Assembly: GCA_030411725.1 (NCBI GenBank) | Contig: MU839827.1 | Span: 1,984,001-2,048,000, forward strand | Source of the DNA: Echria macrotheca | Lineage: Eukaryota; Ascomycota; Sordariomycetes; Sordariales; Schizotheciaceae | Direction of reading: 5' to 3' | Length of the DNA: 64,000 nucleotides | Position numbers and translations under genes: made by a program | In this document: positions 12,801 through 25,456 of the stretch, in pieces | Layout: every line of letters begins with the position of its first letter | Position numbering within the stretch: position 1 is the stretch's first letter | The notes under the pieces: generated by a model | Database searches by the model: none | Told to the model about the DNA's origin: nothing | Seen by the model: the letters and a program-made list of their open reading frames with translations, nothing else

Positions 12801-15800
12801 GGCGTCTGGCGGCGGCAGCAACACCTTCACCTTGCGATTTCATTTCTCCGCCGGGATTTCCCAGACGGGAGCGCGCGCAGAAGCTGTTCGGTTTCCATCT
12901 TCGCTTCTTCTTGCTTACTTGCCATTTATCCTTTATTCTTGCGTCGAGGCGAGACCACTGTTAGCCGCTACCGCTGCCTCCAGCGCATGACAAACCTTGC
13001 CAGGGGCTTGCATCTTCGACCGTCGGCCACACACCCTCCAAAAGCTCCTACTTGCGGACAAATTCTGCCAGCACTCGCCGAGCTCTCGCGGACCCGGCAA
13101 GCCGTCGTCGTCGTCGCGTCGTCAGCACCCTCCCGCCAAGCCCTGGGGACTGTTTGGGAACGGACTGAGATTTACCAGCGTCGTGCACCACCGAGCAGAG
13201 GACCACCTCCCAGTCATCTCGGGTGCCTGCGTCCATGTGGATGCTGGCAACGAGCTTGTGCGAGTTTGCGAGATCCCAAGAACCCTGGGGGACGGTACCC
13301 CTTATTGCGATGCAGCAATCCGCAATAATGTCCAATGGCCGTTTGCCCTCAGCCTTCTCCATAGTTCCCCACGAGCCCAGAACGAGGGAGAGGGAACGGC
13401 TCCAGATTCGGCCAAATTCGCCCTTCATCAATTCAAATTTGGTAGCCAGCGTGCTGGGAAGAGAGGTGGACTGGGAAGCCTCAGCAAGAGCCCAACAGCC
13501 CCGGGCCTCCCGCACAACGCTCCAGCTGCTCCCGGGAACAGCCCAAGGTCTTGGATTCAGCCGCCACCAGAGTTTCAAGCATTTCCACCCATTCCCTGGC
13601 GGGAGCGGAATCTGATGTGCCTTTTTCTGGAATCGGCTCTCCATCTTTTCAGTCTTCGTTTTGTCAGATCTTGTTCATTCGACCGATCTGGTATCCCTCC
13701 CGGATGATCAACCTCGCTCGTGGAAGGCGGTCTGTCGTTGCCCTGGCTTGAATTGCCGCATTTTTCCACGGTCAAGACGTCATGCGAACGGGCCGATGGA
13801 AGGGAAAGTTCCCGCCATGACGGTCTGGAGGATGGAATATCAAGTCTCCAACGCGTTTGGCACGCGGTTCGTGTGATACGGAGAGGCCTTCCGTTACCAA
13901 CCCGATCTCGTCGTGAAACCTCCCGAGTCAGAGTGACTCAGTCCGACGTGCTGGCCGAGATGCCACGGGGAGTTCGTTACCCGTCAATCACACGGCGTCA
14001 CTAGCAGCTGGAGCAGACACGGCAGGCCGTCCCGTGATAACGCGGTACTTGCCGGTGCCCGCGAGAAACCATGGCCAACCAATTCGCGTGGGTGTTTTGG
14101 ATGTGCGACATCGTGCAGGCACAGCTGGTACCTGCTGGCGCGCACCGCACACGGAATCGACAAAAACATGTGGGCGCTGGGGGCCTCGACAACACGGCTT
14201 CCTGTCGGCGAGACTAACTTTGCAGCACATCTACAAGGCTCGACATCAGCAGTTCCACCCAGCCACTCACGGGCAGACGGCTAAACCCAGCGGGCCACTG
14301 GCCATCACCCGTTGCTCGAGGCTCAATATACGTCGACGTATTCTCTGGTATCCGGTTTGGCCGAGCTGCACCGTCTTTCCAGAGCCCGCGCTCACCACCA
14401 GGCCTGCGCGGCGCCGCACCAGGCATCATATTAATATCAACCCGTGCGGGTTGCATAGCTCGAGAGCCCCAGCCGGGCGACTCGACGCGTCGATTCGCCA
14501 GCAGGCTCGGGACGGTCAGGCGGCGTCGCTGCAGACGTGCTAACGCCTCTCCACTTTCTGGCCGTCAGTCTAGGAGCAGACTCCTCTGCGTCTCTCCTGC
14601 AGGCCGCATGCAATCGGACTGCTTCCTGGTGGATCAGTGGCACGAGGTTCAACAGCGAGGCGGGCCCAATATCAGAGCAGCCTCCAGCGTGTTGGACCTG
14701 CCTTTCACGGAATGGTCGCTTGGCCTCGACATCACGTCCGACGTTCTAGCCAGCCGGACAGAAGGCTAGGGGTCTGCAGAGCTCAGCCGCTTACTGGATG
14801 TCCGATGGCAGCGAGGCTGTTGAAGACTGCATGGACCGAACTCGATCATTCTCGATGTCGCTCTCACCAGCAACACATGACCTCTCTACCCTGACAGGAT
14901 GCAGCAGAGTGTATGCACGAAGCGTGCTGAGATCTCGTCTGCATGCCGGATAACGGAAGCTGCTCCTTATGGCAAAGCACGTGTGGCTTCAGCGGGTCTC
15001 CCCAGATTTCCGCCACAGCTTACAGATTAGCCGTCTTCCGAGCGTGCTTTGGATGTCTTTCCCAGCCTCTCCACCGACTCGGTAGAGGGTACCAGCAAGA
15101 TGAGTACGTCTGGCTGGAGACCCTTATCTCGACAAGGTTGCACCGATGGCCTCCTACCTAGTCAACCCCGCGGTCCGAGGCCAGAGAGCCGACGTCTGCC
15201 GCACAAGAACGCCGATGCATATCAGCGGCCGAGGCACGAGCTTGCTGGCAGATGGCGGTTACACGGTCAAGACCTGAGACCCAAACCTTAGTTGTCTAGG
15301 ATCCAGCGTGGCCCAGCCGGCCGGGTGACGGTGATGAGGTCGAAGGATGCTAGTTGCGGATCGTGGGGCCCATAGCTAGCTGTCCGGGGTGCGTTGTTCA
15401 CCGTCGTGCTACAGACCTTATCCGTGCGTAGTCCGCCGGGCGGGTATACCGACGACCAAGACAGCAAACGCGATCTTCCCTACGCCCGCCAGATCATGGT
15501 TTTGTTTCCTGTAACTCGCTCGCACATGGAGGTGTTGGTGCTGTTTCACGCCAGAGTCGGCGACCGACCGGGCTCTGTCACTATTCTTAGGATCTTCCCG
15601 CCCCTACAAGACCATCCGGCAACAGCTGACGGCGAGAATCCGGCGGGTAAATGGCGAGGACGACGAAGGTTTTCTCGCCCCGTCCCTGTGACGGCATGCG
15701 TCTCTCCCTCGGCTTGCGAGAGCAGTCTCTCCGGCTCTTGCCCCAGGATCCCCCCCAAAGTTTGGTTCAGCCCACCACCATCTTCTCATACCGTCGAATC

Positions 15801-17699
15801 TTCATTGGCCCCTCGACAGCTCCGACCTGCCTCCTCTTTTTTTTCCTTCCCTTCCCCTCACGATATGTGATCCAAGCTTCAGCTCCCATGTCCAGGTCGT
15901 CCTTCGCGGAGCTCTTGCGGCACGGAGCGGGCGAATGGGGACGCAACGTTCCTGAGCAAGACATGCCGCCCCGCGTCTTTCCTTGCATCTTGCATGGCAT
16001 GGCAGCTGGCGCAGGAACGAGCCCCATGATTTGCCATATTTGGCATGCTCGATGAGCCGGGTTGCTTCCGCATCGCGGGTCGTTTCTCAGTCGTCGACCC
16101 CGGATGCCTTTTCTCCCCGATTTGCACGCGTCTGTCCCTCTGGAGTCTTGTCAGCTTTATGACGAGGGCCACTCGTATGAGTGATATACCCCGCTTCAGG
16201 TAACAAGCTCTTCGTTCCGGTGGAGGATCACTGGGCCCTTGTTCCGTGGCCCGTCGCCGCAAGCGTGGCCGAGTCGGGAGCCCCATGTACTCGCAACTAG
16301 GGCTCCGTTTGCTCCGTTCTCATCCCGCTCGCTCTTAGCAGAGCTCGTCGATTATACCCCTATATCACGGTTCGTGCCAAAGTCTGGCGGTCACGCAGTC
16401 GAGCGGCTGCCCGCCTCACGGAGCATGCTTTTCCTTTTCACAACGGAATCCGCGTTGGTTTAAGCTGTCTGGCACGTTACACGGCCGAGAGATTTGCTCG
16501 TGGTCCCGGTCGTGCATGTCGTCGAGATCCCGCCCCGTCCCCCAGACACTAGGTCCACGCTAAGCACGTCTATCGAGCCTCCTGGGTAATGAAATTTAGA
16601 TTGACTGGTTCGTGCTTGGGTGTCACATATGGTGCTTTCCGTCGCCGCCCTGGGGGATCGCGGGCATCCAGAAGCAGAAGTAGAAGCATTCTTCTTGATT
16701 TCGTCCCGCGAGCTATACCCTACTCATACCCCTTGTCCATTACCGCTTGATCTCGTCCCTGGTCCTCGTCCGGGTTCTCCTTCCCGCTTTTCATTTGCCT
16801 GAACCTTTTTTTTTGTCGTCGCTGCGTATGCTCACTTTTTCTGTTGGGCGGCTCAAGTTTTGGGTTTTGCCCATGGATCGCATCTCGGACGTCGCATCGG
16901 TACCTTGCTTCTTGGCCTCTCGTTCGTCCGATCTCCGCGCATTCGCATTCGTCTTGGCTTGGAGGAGCAAGCAGGGAAGGGTGAAACTAGGACGATGGAG
17001 GCCGTTATTCATTGATGGGCGGAGTACCTCGGTTCTGTGTTCGTGTTAATATCATAATCACGGGATGTTAAGGCACAGCACAGCAGAGCTGCGATTTTGA
17101 CGTGTCTCGCTTTTTGCGCGTTCGCCTGGATGTCTGCCTTGGTTTTGTTTCTGTCTTGTGACTTGGCGGCGGTGATCCGGCTCGAAAAACATCCGACCCG
17201 AGGGCGGGAGTAGGGGACGAAGCGAGGGGAGGAGGGGGAGGGGAGCGGTAAGCGGTGATAAGTCGGACTGTCACCAGTTAGCCCAACGGGCGATCATGGA
17301 GAGAGAGAGGGAGAGTGACTTGAGTGCTAGGAAAGCATGCAGGTAAGAGTACCTCGGCTTGCCCTGCCCCGGCCCCTTTTCCCCCTCGTGCCCTGGCGAG
17401 TGAACCTTGGTGAGGTGAGGGATATCTTGCGGACCGCTATAGCATCGTTTGCCTGCCCTGATCTAGTCTCGACCTGACGCTATAGGGGCAGTCGGTCGCA
17501 GAAATCTGACATCGGCCCCTCACCGCTTGCTTGGTCAAGACCTCGCTTGTGAGGAGAGGGAGTTTTGGAATCTGTCAGCTGGACAGGATCGCGGTCGGTT
17601 CTGGAACAGAAGGGTGGATGTCACGCTTGACATTCTTCGATGCTGATTCTTGACGTCGGCGAGATTACTGGTGCGATCTGTCAGGAGACCGGGCGGGCT
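6839..17699. other. Long gene-free region upstream of the homeobox gene
   Basis: About 10.9 kb without a gene I can support, far longer than the other intergenic gaps in this window. GC content resembles flanking gene-bearing DNA, and there is no RIP signature. Open frames are short (226-236 codons at most, at 11593-12273 + and 12997-13707 +), mutually overlapping, Pro/Arg/Ser/Cys-rich, and carry no family motif. Near 12260-12980 there are promoter-like features (a pyrimidine-rich tract, then TATAAGG at 12772). It may be a long leader and enhancer region of the homeobox gene, non-coding transcription, or a lineage-specific multi-exon gene I cannot resolve by eye. Confidence 0.5.
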
Positions 17700-17764
17700 G
17701 TCAGTTAGACTGTCTGTCTGTCCGTCTGTCTATCAGGTTGTTGTCGATCAGTCCGTCAGTCAGT
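17700..17764. repeat. Degenerate GTCT/GTCA tetranucleotide repeats
   Basis: Consecutive CTGT/CTGTC units, interrupted by a short spacer with TTGTTGTCG, followed by CAGTC/CGTCAGTCAGTCA units. It is simple-sequence DNA in a non-coding region. Confidence 0.8.
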
Positions 17765-18454
17765 CACTTATCAGAGATCATCGAAACGTACTGGGTACCG
17801 CACCAGGCCAGACAGTGGCCATGACATGACGCGATGGTGCTCGTATATCGTAAACGATGGTGTCGTTTACTCACGATGCGCTTTCCCCTGGAGTTCGACC
17901 TCGCCTTTCGACCTTGGCCGCGTGCATGAGGACGGAAGACATTAACGAGCTTGGATGCCAGATGTTCTTTGCTCAGTTGATCATCCATCGTTCCATGTCA
18001 CTCCTGTTTCACTAACGACCACTGGATGTTTCGATCTGTACATGATTATTTTGCTGGTGGTAAACAGTGGTGTATTGGGTCCGAAACCAGATGTCGCTGT
18101 TCTTCCTATCCAGGCAGGGGCACAACAACAAAGAACAACACACATACGAGGAGATATTGTGGTCCAAACCGGTTAGATTTTATGGTGATAGCCACAAAGA
18201 TAGAATTACAGTTGTGCTTTCAAGAAATTCTCATACTCTGACGCTATTTCACTTGACAATAGATAATATGTATCATTATCGTGCCAACCCCAGCTTGAGA
18301 ATCGCGACATCAACACCGCTGTATCTAAACGTCCGCCATGTATCATCTAACATGCCATCCTCTTCTGAAGTAAGAGAGAAGAAGAAGAAAAAAAATCTAA
18401 CAATGCAAAACCACACAACCCATGAGACAAACCCATCCCATATTCTATACTCGC
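17765..18454. other. Intergenic, downstream of the Bor1-like gene
   Basis: The part from about 18000 to 18454 is AT-richer and lies immediately 3' of the Bor1-like stop codon, so it probably holds that gene's 3' UTR. The minus-strand frame 17988-17875 ends in a donor-like GTGAGT; it is discussed as a finding, not called as a gene. Confidence 0.45.
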
Positions 18455-20966
18455 TCAACTCCTCCCCCTTCTAGACCTTACCCTTTCCACCACCCCCCCA
18501 TCTCCTCTCTCAACATCAGCATCCCCAACAGCACCTACCATCCTTTCTTTTTCTTCCTCCTTCTTCCCATCCCCATCCCCATCCCCACCAGCACCACGCC
18601 CAATCACCAGCCCATCCGACTCACCACCACCACCACCACCACCACCACCACCACCAACAGCCGTCTCATCCCCAGATCCAGACCCAGACCCAGACCCGGC
18701 CGCCTCCCCATCAACAAACACCGAAGAGGACACGGTCGATACACCTCCCGCGGCACTCTCCATGGTGAACTCGCTCGCGGCGGGCGAGTCCAGCACGTCT
18801 AGCTCTTGGGGTGTGAAGAGGTAGCGGGGGAGGAGGACGGCGCGGATGGGGATTAGGGCGAGGATGAAGACTGGGAAGCCTACTGCTGCGCGGGTTTGTG
18901 TTCTATTTCTTTTATTAGTCATGTTTTTCTCTGGTAATATTGTGATGGGGTTTAGAAGATGGGTGGTGGGCTTGATTGTATATAGAGATGGTAGGGGTGG
19001 TTGGGATGGCGGATGGTTGGTGATGATGGGAGAGGGGGACTTGAGGTGAATGAGTGAGGATGTTCTTTTTGTTTTTCCCTTTTGGGGAGGGGGCTTAGGT
19101 ACGATGGTGGTTATGTGTTGCTGAAGAGGAGAGCCTCGGTGCCATCTTGGAGTGTACAGGCATTGAGTCCAGTGCAATGAGAATTCAGGGGTGGTTGTAG
19201 GGACGTCGGGCAGTGGCGGGAGGATGTATGATACCGCGTCGAGCACAGATTCAGGAGACCAAGAATAGATAAAAATGAGAAAAACAGAGAAACATACATG
19301 GCAAACGTAGCCCCGAACCCAACCAGCTCAATCCCCACAAACACCCACACCGCTTTCCTCGCAATCTGCTTCAGCGGGTGCGTCCGCGGCGTCATCCCCT
19401 CGTCGCGCACCAAAAACAACAACTTGGCGGTAATCCCATTCTCCTCGAGCGCCTGCACGCCCATGATGAAGAACAAGCCGGCCAAAACAGCCTGGGGAAT
19501 CAGCCCCAGCACCACCAGCAGCGGCCCCGTCATAGTCCCCAGCGTCAGCAGGCCCTGGGCGAGGTTCGACACGCGCTGCTCGACGACCCGAATGGCCTTG
19601 TACTCGACCCGGCCCTTCTCCGAGCTTTCCGTCTCCGGCACGGCGGCCGTGACGCACAGCGACTGCGTGTGGAACGGCGCCTGGGGAATCAGCCCGTTGG
19701 GAAAAGGTAGCCCCAAAAGGCCGGCGACTCCCGTAGTCAGGCCAAGGAGAAAAAGGTCCCAGTGGAAGCCGGCCGGTTTGCGGAGGGGGAATTCGGTGCC
19801 CTGGGCGATCAGGGATGAAACTATGTCGGCGTTAGCCTTTCTGTCATCAAGTAAACAATACCCCCTAAACTCACCATTATGATCAAACCAAAACAACACC
19901 GTCAAGAGAACAGCAAACGGAAGAGCGAGAAACACATCGCCCACCGGTATCTCCCAGAACTGCACAAACCACCCCCTCTCCGCCGTCGGCTCAAACGCAA
20001 TCCCCGTGGGCAAATTCTCCAGCGTCACAAACCTCATCTTCCCAAAATGCACAAAACAGGTAAAGAAAATAACCGTCAGCGGCGTGCCATAGTCCTTCAA
20101 AAACACACGGATCGTATGCCTGAACAACATCCCCTTGCCAAGCTCTCCACAGACATACGCCACCCCGAACACGAGCAGCGCCACGACCACGGACAGATAA
20201 AACGGCTCCCCGTCCCCCAAAGCCTCGAGGACCTGGACGCCCTTTTGGATGTATATACACGCGACGTAGAAGCCAAAGATGTCGCAGGGGAAGCGGGTGA
20301 CGTAGCGCAGCCAGTTGCACGAGTTGGAAACGGCCAGGAGCCAGTGCAGGACCAGCGACCAGAGGCCGATCCAGCACATGAATGCGAGATAGTTGGTTCC
20401 TGTGGGTTGCATTATGTCGTACACGGTACTATAAGTAAAATAGTCAACACCTCTATAAAAAAACAGAGATCTTAGGAAGTGGAAAGGGGACGTACTAGTT
20501 AAACACGGTAATAGGCCCCGTAACACCCACAATCACAAGCGGTTGACATGCCAGCACGGAAAAAACGACAGATCCAAGAACGGACGCCAGCAGGACCTCG
20601 TTGACGCCGAATTGCATGCCCGTCTTGTGGAACATGTCGAGGGAGAAGGCGAGGGCGGGGAGGATACTAGCTCGATTCATTAGTTATTTTGATAGCGGAA
20701 AAAAAAGGGGGGGGGATGATAAGGTAATACTTTGCAAAATACATGTACACCGTCGCCGGAATGACACGGTAGTCCCACGCATCGCGCCAGTCACTGGCGT
20801 AGTAGGGCGCCCGACGGCGGACGTCGTTGACCATGCCCCGGAAGAGGGGCGTCCTCCACCAGCTTTTTTTGCGAGCCATCATATCCGTCCGTGGCCTCTG
20901 GGCAGTAGATTGCAGTCTGAGGCCCTGTCCTCCGGGGTCGGGTTCCTGTCGCGACGATGAACGCAT
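18455..20966 (-). CDS. Bor1-type borate/bicarbonate anion transporter
   Basis: Plasma-membrane or vacuolar anion exporter of the SLC4-related HCO3-transporter family; fungal Bor1 members export borate. Five exons join in frame: 20966-20731, 20666-20496, 20428-19875, 19820-19298 and 18902-18455, giving about 643 residues. Family features are the early segment QPLVIVGVTGPITVFN with the conserved TGP turn, about ten to twelve hydrophobic segments, the FWFDHN / VSSLIAQGTEFPLRKP stretch (split by intron 3), and GLPFPNGLIPQAPFHT. The cytosolic tail after LLPRYLFTPQELDVLD is non-conserved and carries an uninterrupted Gly run encoded by CCA repeats near 18626-18655. The 403-nt last intron is the longest inferred in the window and was placed by frame and by family continuity (GATFA to the final membrane segment). 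Function is inferred from family membership. Confidence 0.9.
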
Positions 20967-22675
20967 TTCTTTGTCGTCGTCGTTGGGTGATGTGACGGAA
21001 GGTGGAACCGCCGAGTCACTGGATCCACCCTTGGGTTGTTTAGTCTGTTATATGTCGTTTACAGTAGGTCGAGCCGTAATAAGCGGCCGGTGTATAAAGA
21101 GAAGCCTTCCTTGGTGAACTCTATATAAAAGGTTGATCTGACCCCCGAACCCGAACCCGAACCGGGCCCGTCCGTCCGTTATCGGTGAGCAAGTGAGATT
21201 GTGGAAAATGCCGTCCGGTCCGGACGGGAGATCTCACCAAATCTGATCAACCCGTATGCGACTCTCTATACCTCTAAATGCTAGAATGAATATAAAAAAA
21301 GAAAGATATGGAAAGCCAAAGTCAAAAGGGGGAAAGGGCGGTAGCACAATGGAGCGGGAGAATAACGTCAGGTACCCAACAAAGAAACAAATGCGCAGTT
21401 CACCGGGGTAAGGTATCTATTCTACACCAAGGTTTTGCAGCATGCAGATCGGCAAGCCAGCCAGCCAGTCAAATTTTCAGACCCGATAAAAAAATTACGA
21501 ATGAGGATAAGAGATGTACTTTGTACAAAAAAAATCCGGCAAGAGGGGAGGGAGGCACCGGCGAGACTTCCCGCAAATCGGTGTGCGAGGAGGAGATAAG
21601 AAAAAAATGTTGTCGCCATCCCGCCTTGTTTTGGTGCGAGAGAGAGGCCCTTCAAAAGTGGGACTTGTCCATGCTGAAATCATCTTCAACGTCTCCCTCT
21701 CGAAAAAGAATTCTTATAAAGAAGAAAAACCGGAAATTTACCTGTTATATCTAAATTTCTTGGTCAGGTTTTGACGTGGTTTCCCTGCAAGAATAAATAA
21801 TCGCCGAACGAAATGCACGACTTCAATAACGACCACAAAACTCCAAATAAACAAAAACCATCGTAGAGACAAACCCCCTCAACAATTTCAATGACACACA
21901 ATTCTCTACACTTTCCTGACTGAACCAGTTCATCATAATATACTCTATAAACCCATGAACATCCCAAGATCTAGATAAAACCAGCCCCCGCCCACCGCGG
22001 CCAGATTGTGAACTAACTATTCTAAACTGCGTACCTGTTACCGTACAGTCTCTGCTCCCACCAAGTAACCAAGTTATCACAACGTCGTCATCAAGCGGAA
22101 CGTCAGATATCTCGGCACTTAACCCAACTAAACCCATCACAGCGCAGCGTCATAGATCCGCTTGGCAACTCAAACTCAACTCATCCTTCCAGCTTGGCAT
22201 GCCCTGGGACAAACACCTTGGCAAACTTGGCTGCATTGCATACATAGGTCTCCCGTCTACTGTAGTCCTATCCTAAAATCTCTAGCTTCGTCCTTCGTTT
22301 CCCACCCCTCCTTATACCCTATATATATTCCGTAGAAGTAAACCGTAAACCGGACCCAACACTCCGAGGAGGATGGCGAATAGCATGCGACAATCACCAC
22401 CACCAACCAAACAGCACAATTCTACTCGTTCCATTCTAGTCCATAGTTATACAAAGCAAAAGACCATATTATACACGCTTTTGACCTCGCTGGCTCCAGT
22501 CCGCCAAAATTCTACCGCCTACGTGTCTATATACAGAGGGAGAGCGAAGAGGCAGCCTGAAATAAAAGCCGGTCCAGTCCGGTCTATCCGTCGCTATAAC
22601 AACACAGCTTACACAGACAAGCGTCGTCCTCTAGTAGCATGAGTGGAGAGAAACACCCAACCCCTCATACCGCCC
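20967..22675. other. Intergenic: Bor1-like promoter and m-AAA 3' flank
   Basis: About 1.7 kb between two tandem minus-strand genes. The part near 20967-21260 is the presumed Bor1-like promoter and holds three tandem CCCGAA units at about 21145-21162. The part from about 21780 to 22675 is AT-richer and is the likely 3' UTR of the m-AAA protease gene. No gene-like frame was found. Confidence 0.55.
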
Positions 22676-24769
22676 TTACTCCTTATTCTTATCCACCCCC
22701 TCCCCCTCACCGCCCTTCTTCTCAAAAAGCGACCCGCTGGGAGTATCGGTACTCTCCGTCGGAAAAGGCGGCGGCGCCGTCCCCTGCTTCCCGTCGAAAT
22801 ACTTGGTAAACTCCTCCTTGTCAGGCCACTCGCGCGGGCCGAGCAGCCTTACCAAGTCATCCCGAGTCAGCATCTCCTTGCGCAGCAGCTCCTCGGCCAC
22901 CAGCCCAATCTCCTTCTTCCGGGCCGTCAGGAGGTCCTTGCACTGCTTGTACGCCTCGTCCACGATCCGCCGCACCTCGGCGTCGATCGCCTGCGCCGTC
23001 GACTCGGCAAACGGCTTCTGGATCTGGTTCTCGCCCTGCTCGAAATGCAGCGGGCCCAGCTTCTCCGACATGCCCCACTGCGTCACCATGGTCGTCGCCA
23101 TCCTCGTCACCTTCTTGAAATCGTCGCTGGCGCCCGTCGTCACCGTCGGGAAGTGCAGCTCCTCCGACACGCGCCCGCCCAGCGTCATGGCCATGCGGTC
23201 CATCAGCTGGTTGGTCGTCATGAGGTAGGCATCGCCAGAAGGCAGGTACTGAGCATACCCCAGCGCGCCCTGCCCGCGGGGAATGATCGACACCTTGAGG
23301 AGCGGGTCCGCCCACCGGAAGAACCAGCCGCAGATAGCGTGGCCGGCCTCGTGGTAGGCCACGGTTCGCTTCTCCTCCGGACTGAGCACCAGTGACTTGC
23401 GCTCGAGGCCGCCAACCACGCGCTCAATAGCCTGCTCGAAATGGATCATCTCGACGCTTGTCGCGTTGGCTCTCGCAGCTAGTTACGTTAGCACAGTTTC
23501 GAACGAGGGGAAGAAAAAAAACGTACCAACTAGGGCAGCCTCATTGACGGCATTGGCGATATCGGCACCAGCAAAGCCTGGCGTCAAGGCCGCCAACCGC
23601 CCTGTGAGATAGTCCATGTCTTCCTTGGTGACGATGTGCTTCAAGTGTACCCTGAAGATGTCCTGGCGGCCCTTCATGGTCGGCCGGTCAATGTGGATGT
23701 GCCTGTCGAACCGTCCCGGCCGCATCAGAGCCTGGTCCAGAATATCCGGCCGGTTGGTGCCGGCGAGCACGACCACCTGCTCCGTCGTGTTGAAGCCGTC
23801 CATCTCGGTGAGGATCTGGTTGAGCGTCGCTTCTCGTTCATCGTTGCCGCCTCCTCGGAAACCACCACCGTCGGCGCGGTGTTTCCCGATGGCATCGATT
23901 TCATCGATAAAGATGATGCAAGGAGCATTCTTGCGGGCCGTCGCGAACAGATCTCGCACCCGAGAGGCACCGACGCCGACAAACATCTCGACGAACTCAG
24001 AACCACTAACGCTGAAGAAGGGGACCTGGGACTCGCCAGCCGTTGCCTTGGCGAGCAGAGTCTTACCGGTACCGGGAGGACCCGACAGGATGGCGCCACG
24101 GGGGATCTTGGCACCTAACCGCTGGAAACGCTCGGGCGTCTTCAGGAAGCTGACAAACTCCATGATTTCGACCTTGGCCTCGTCCATTCCGGCCACGTCG
24201 GCAAACTTTGTCTTGACGAGCGAGTCGTGGTTGAACATCTTGGCCTTGCTCTTGCCGAAGCCGAACACTCCGCCGGCGCTGCCACCACCACCGCCTGCCC
24301 TACGAGACATAAAGACGATGAGGCCAACGATGAGCAAAGTAGGCCCAAAGGCCATGAGAATCCCCATGACGGTGCCTTCCCTGGCGTAGTGAACCGGTAT
24401 TCTCTCTGCCGGAGGGATTCCGAGTTCTTGCTGGGCTTCGTCTAACCTCCGCTCAAAGGCATCGATGGATCCAATCGAGAAGTAATAATGGAAGCCAGGA
24501 CGCGAAGCTGGTGAGTCGGGATACACGGACCGGGTAGCCTCGAGGTTCAGGTCGACCCGGACGCGGTCCCCAAGCACCGTCATCCGCTCGACGAGGCCCT
24601 TGTCAAGGAAATTGCGGCGGACCTCCTGCCATGTGATCTCTCGAGACGAGTCGCCCTTAAGCATGTTGTAGACCGTAAACGCGCCGAAGAGAGCGCCAAG
24701 TGTGACGAGAAGATCCGTGCTTTCAATCGTGAATATTCTCTCACGGGGACGCTTCGGACCTCGAGGCCC

Positions 24770-24801
<32 letters not shown>

Positions 24802-25456
24802 CTTGTCCTTGCTTCCCTTGCTGCTGCTGCTCTCCCTTTTGCTCCTCGCCTTTTTGCGGCTCACCCTGTTGCTGGCCCTCGGGATTCTGCGCTTGACCCT
24901 CCTGTTTATCCTTCTCCGAGAACTGCACCGGGCCGCCCTTCTGGAAAAAATCGGGACGCTCCGCCGCATTGTTGATGATCTCCCGCCCAATCCTCAGCAG
25001 GCCAAAGATATCCTTGACGCCGAACGTGCCTTTCCGGTGGTGCTCGAGCACCTTGCGGAAATCCGGAGGCGCGCCGTACCGCTTCACCGTCTCGATCAAG
25101 TCGCTCGCCGTCTTGGAGCCGTCTGTGATGGGCATTGCCTTTGCCAGCGCCTCGAGCTGCTCAATCTCCTCCTTTGTCAACTTGATCCACCCTGGGATGG
25201 GCTCTGGATCCGCGGACGGGTCGGCATCGCGGGGGGCAGCTGCTTGCTGGTCGTTTTTCTTGTCGTCGGACTGGGGATCTCGCGGCGGCTGCCCGCTACT
25301 CCCAGGCGGCTTGGACGAGTACCATCGGGATGTGGGAGCTGCTCGAGCTGGTATGAGCCGGGTAGAGGCGGCGAACGGGTATGTTGGGCGCGCAGTAGCT
25401 CGAAGGGAGGCTCTGGCGTAGCAGCGCGCGAGCTGCTTGGTGGTGGGACGGAACAT
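22676..25456 (-). CDS. Mitochondrial m-AAA protease subunit (Yta12/Afg3 family)
   Basis: ATP-dependent zinc metalloprotease of the mitochondrial inner membrane, active toward the matrix; it degrades misfolded membrane proteins and matures mitochondrial precursors such as ribosomal protein bL32m. Two exons: 25456-23527 and 23478-22676, 910 residues. The N-terminus is rich in Arg, Ala and Ser without acidic residues (presequence). A Gln/Gly/Glu-rich low-complexity stretch at about residues 195-230 precedes TM1 (about 247-265); TM2 is at about 360-382. The AAA module has Walker A GPPGTGKT (about 457) and Walker B IIFIDEIDAIG (about 517), and the protease has HEAGH (about 684). The family sequence NEAALVAAR runs across the intron, supporting the splice. 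Assignment to Yta12/Rca1 rather than Afg3 is not certain. An AGGGTTAGGG motif lies about 300 bp upstream of the start. Confidence 0.95.

Noticed and set aside
12997..13707. 236-codon plus-strand open frame
   Set aside because: No recognisable motif, irregular composition and a competing 198-codon frame on the opposite strand.
19298..20475. Plus-strand frames of up to 198 codons
   Set aside because: Antisense shadows of the Bor1-like exons.
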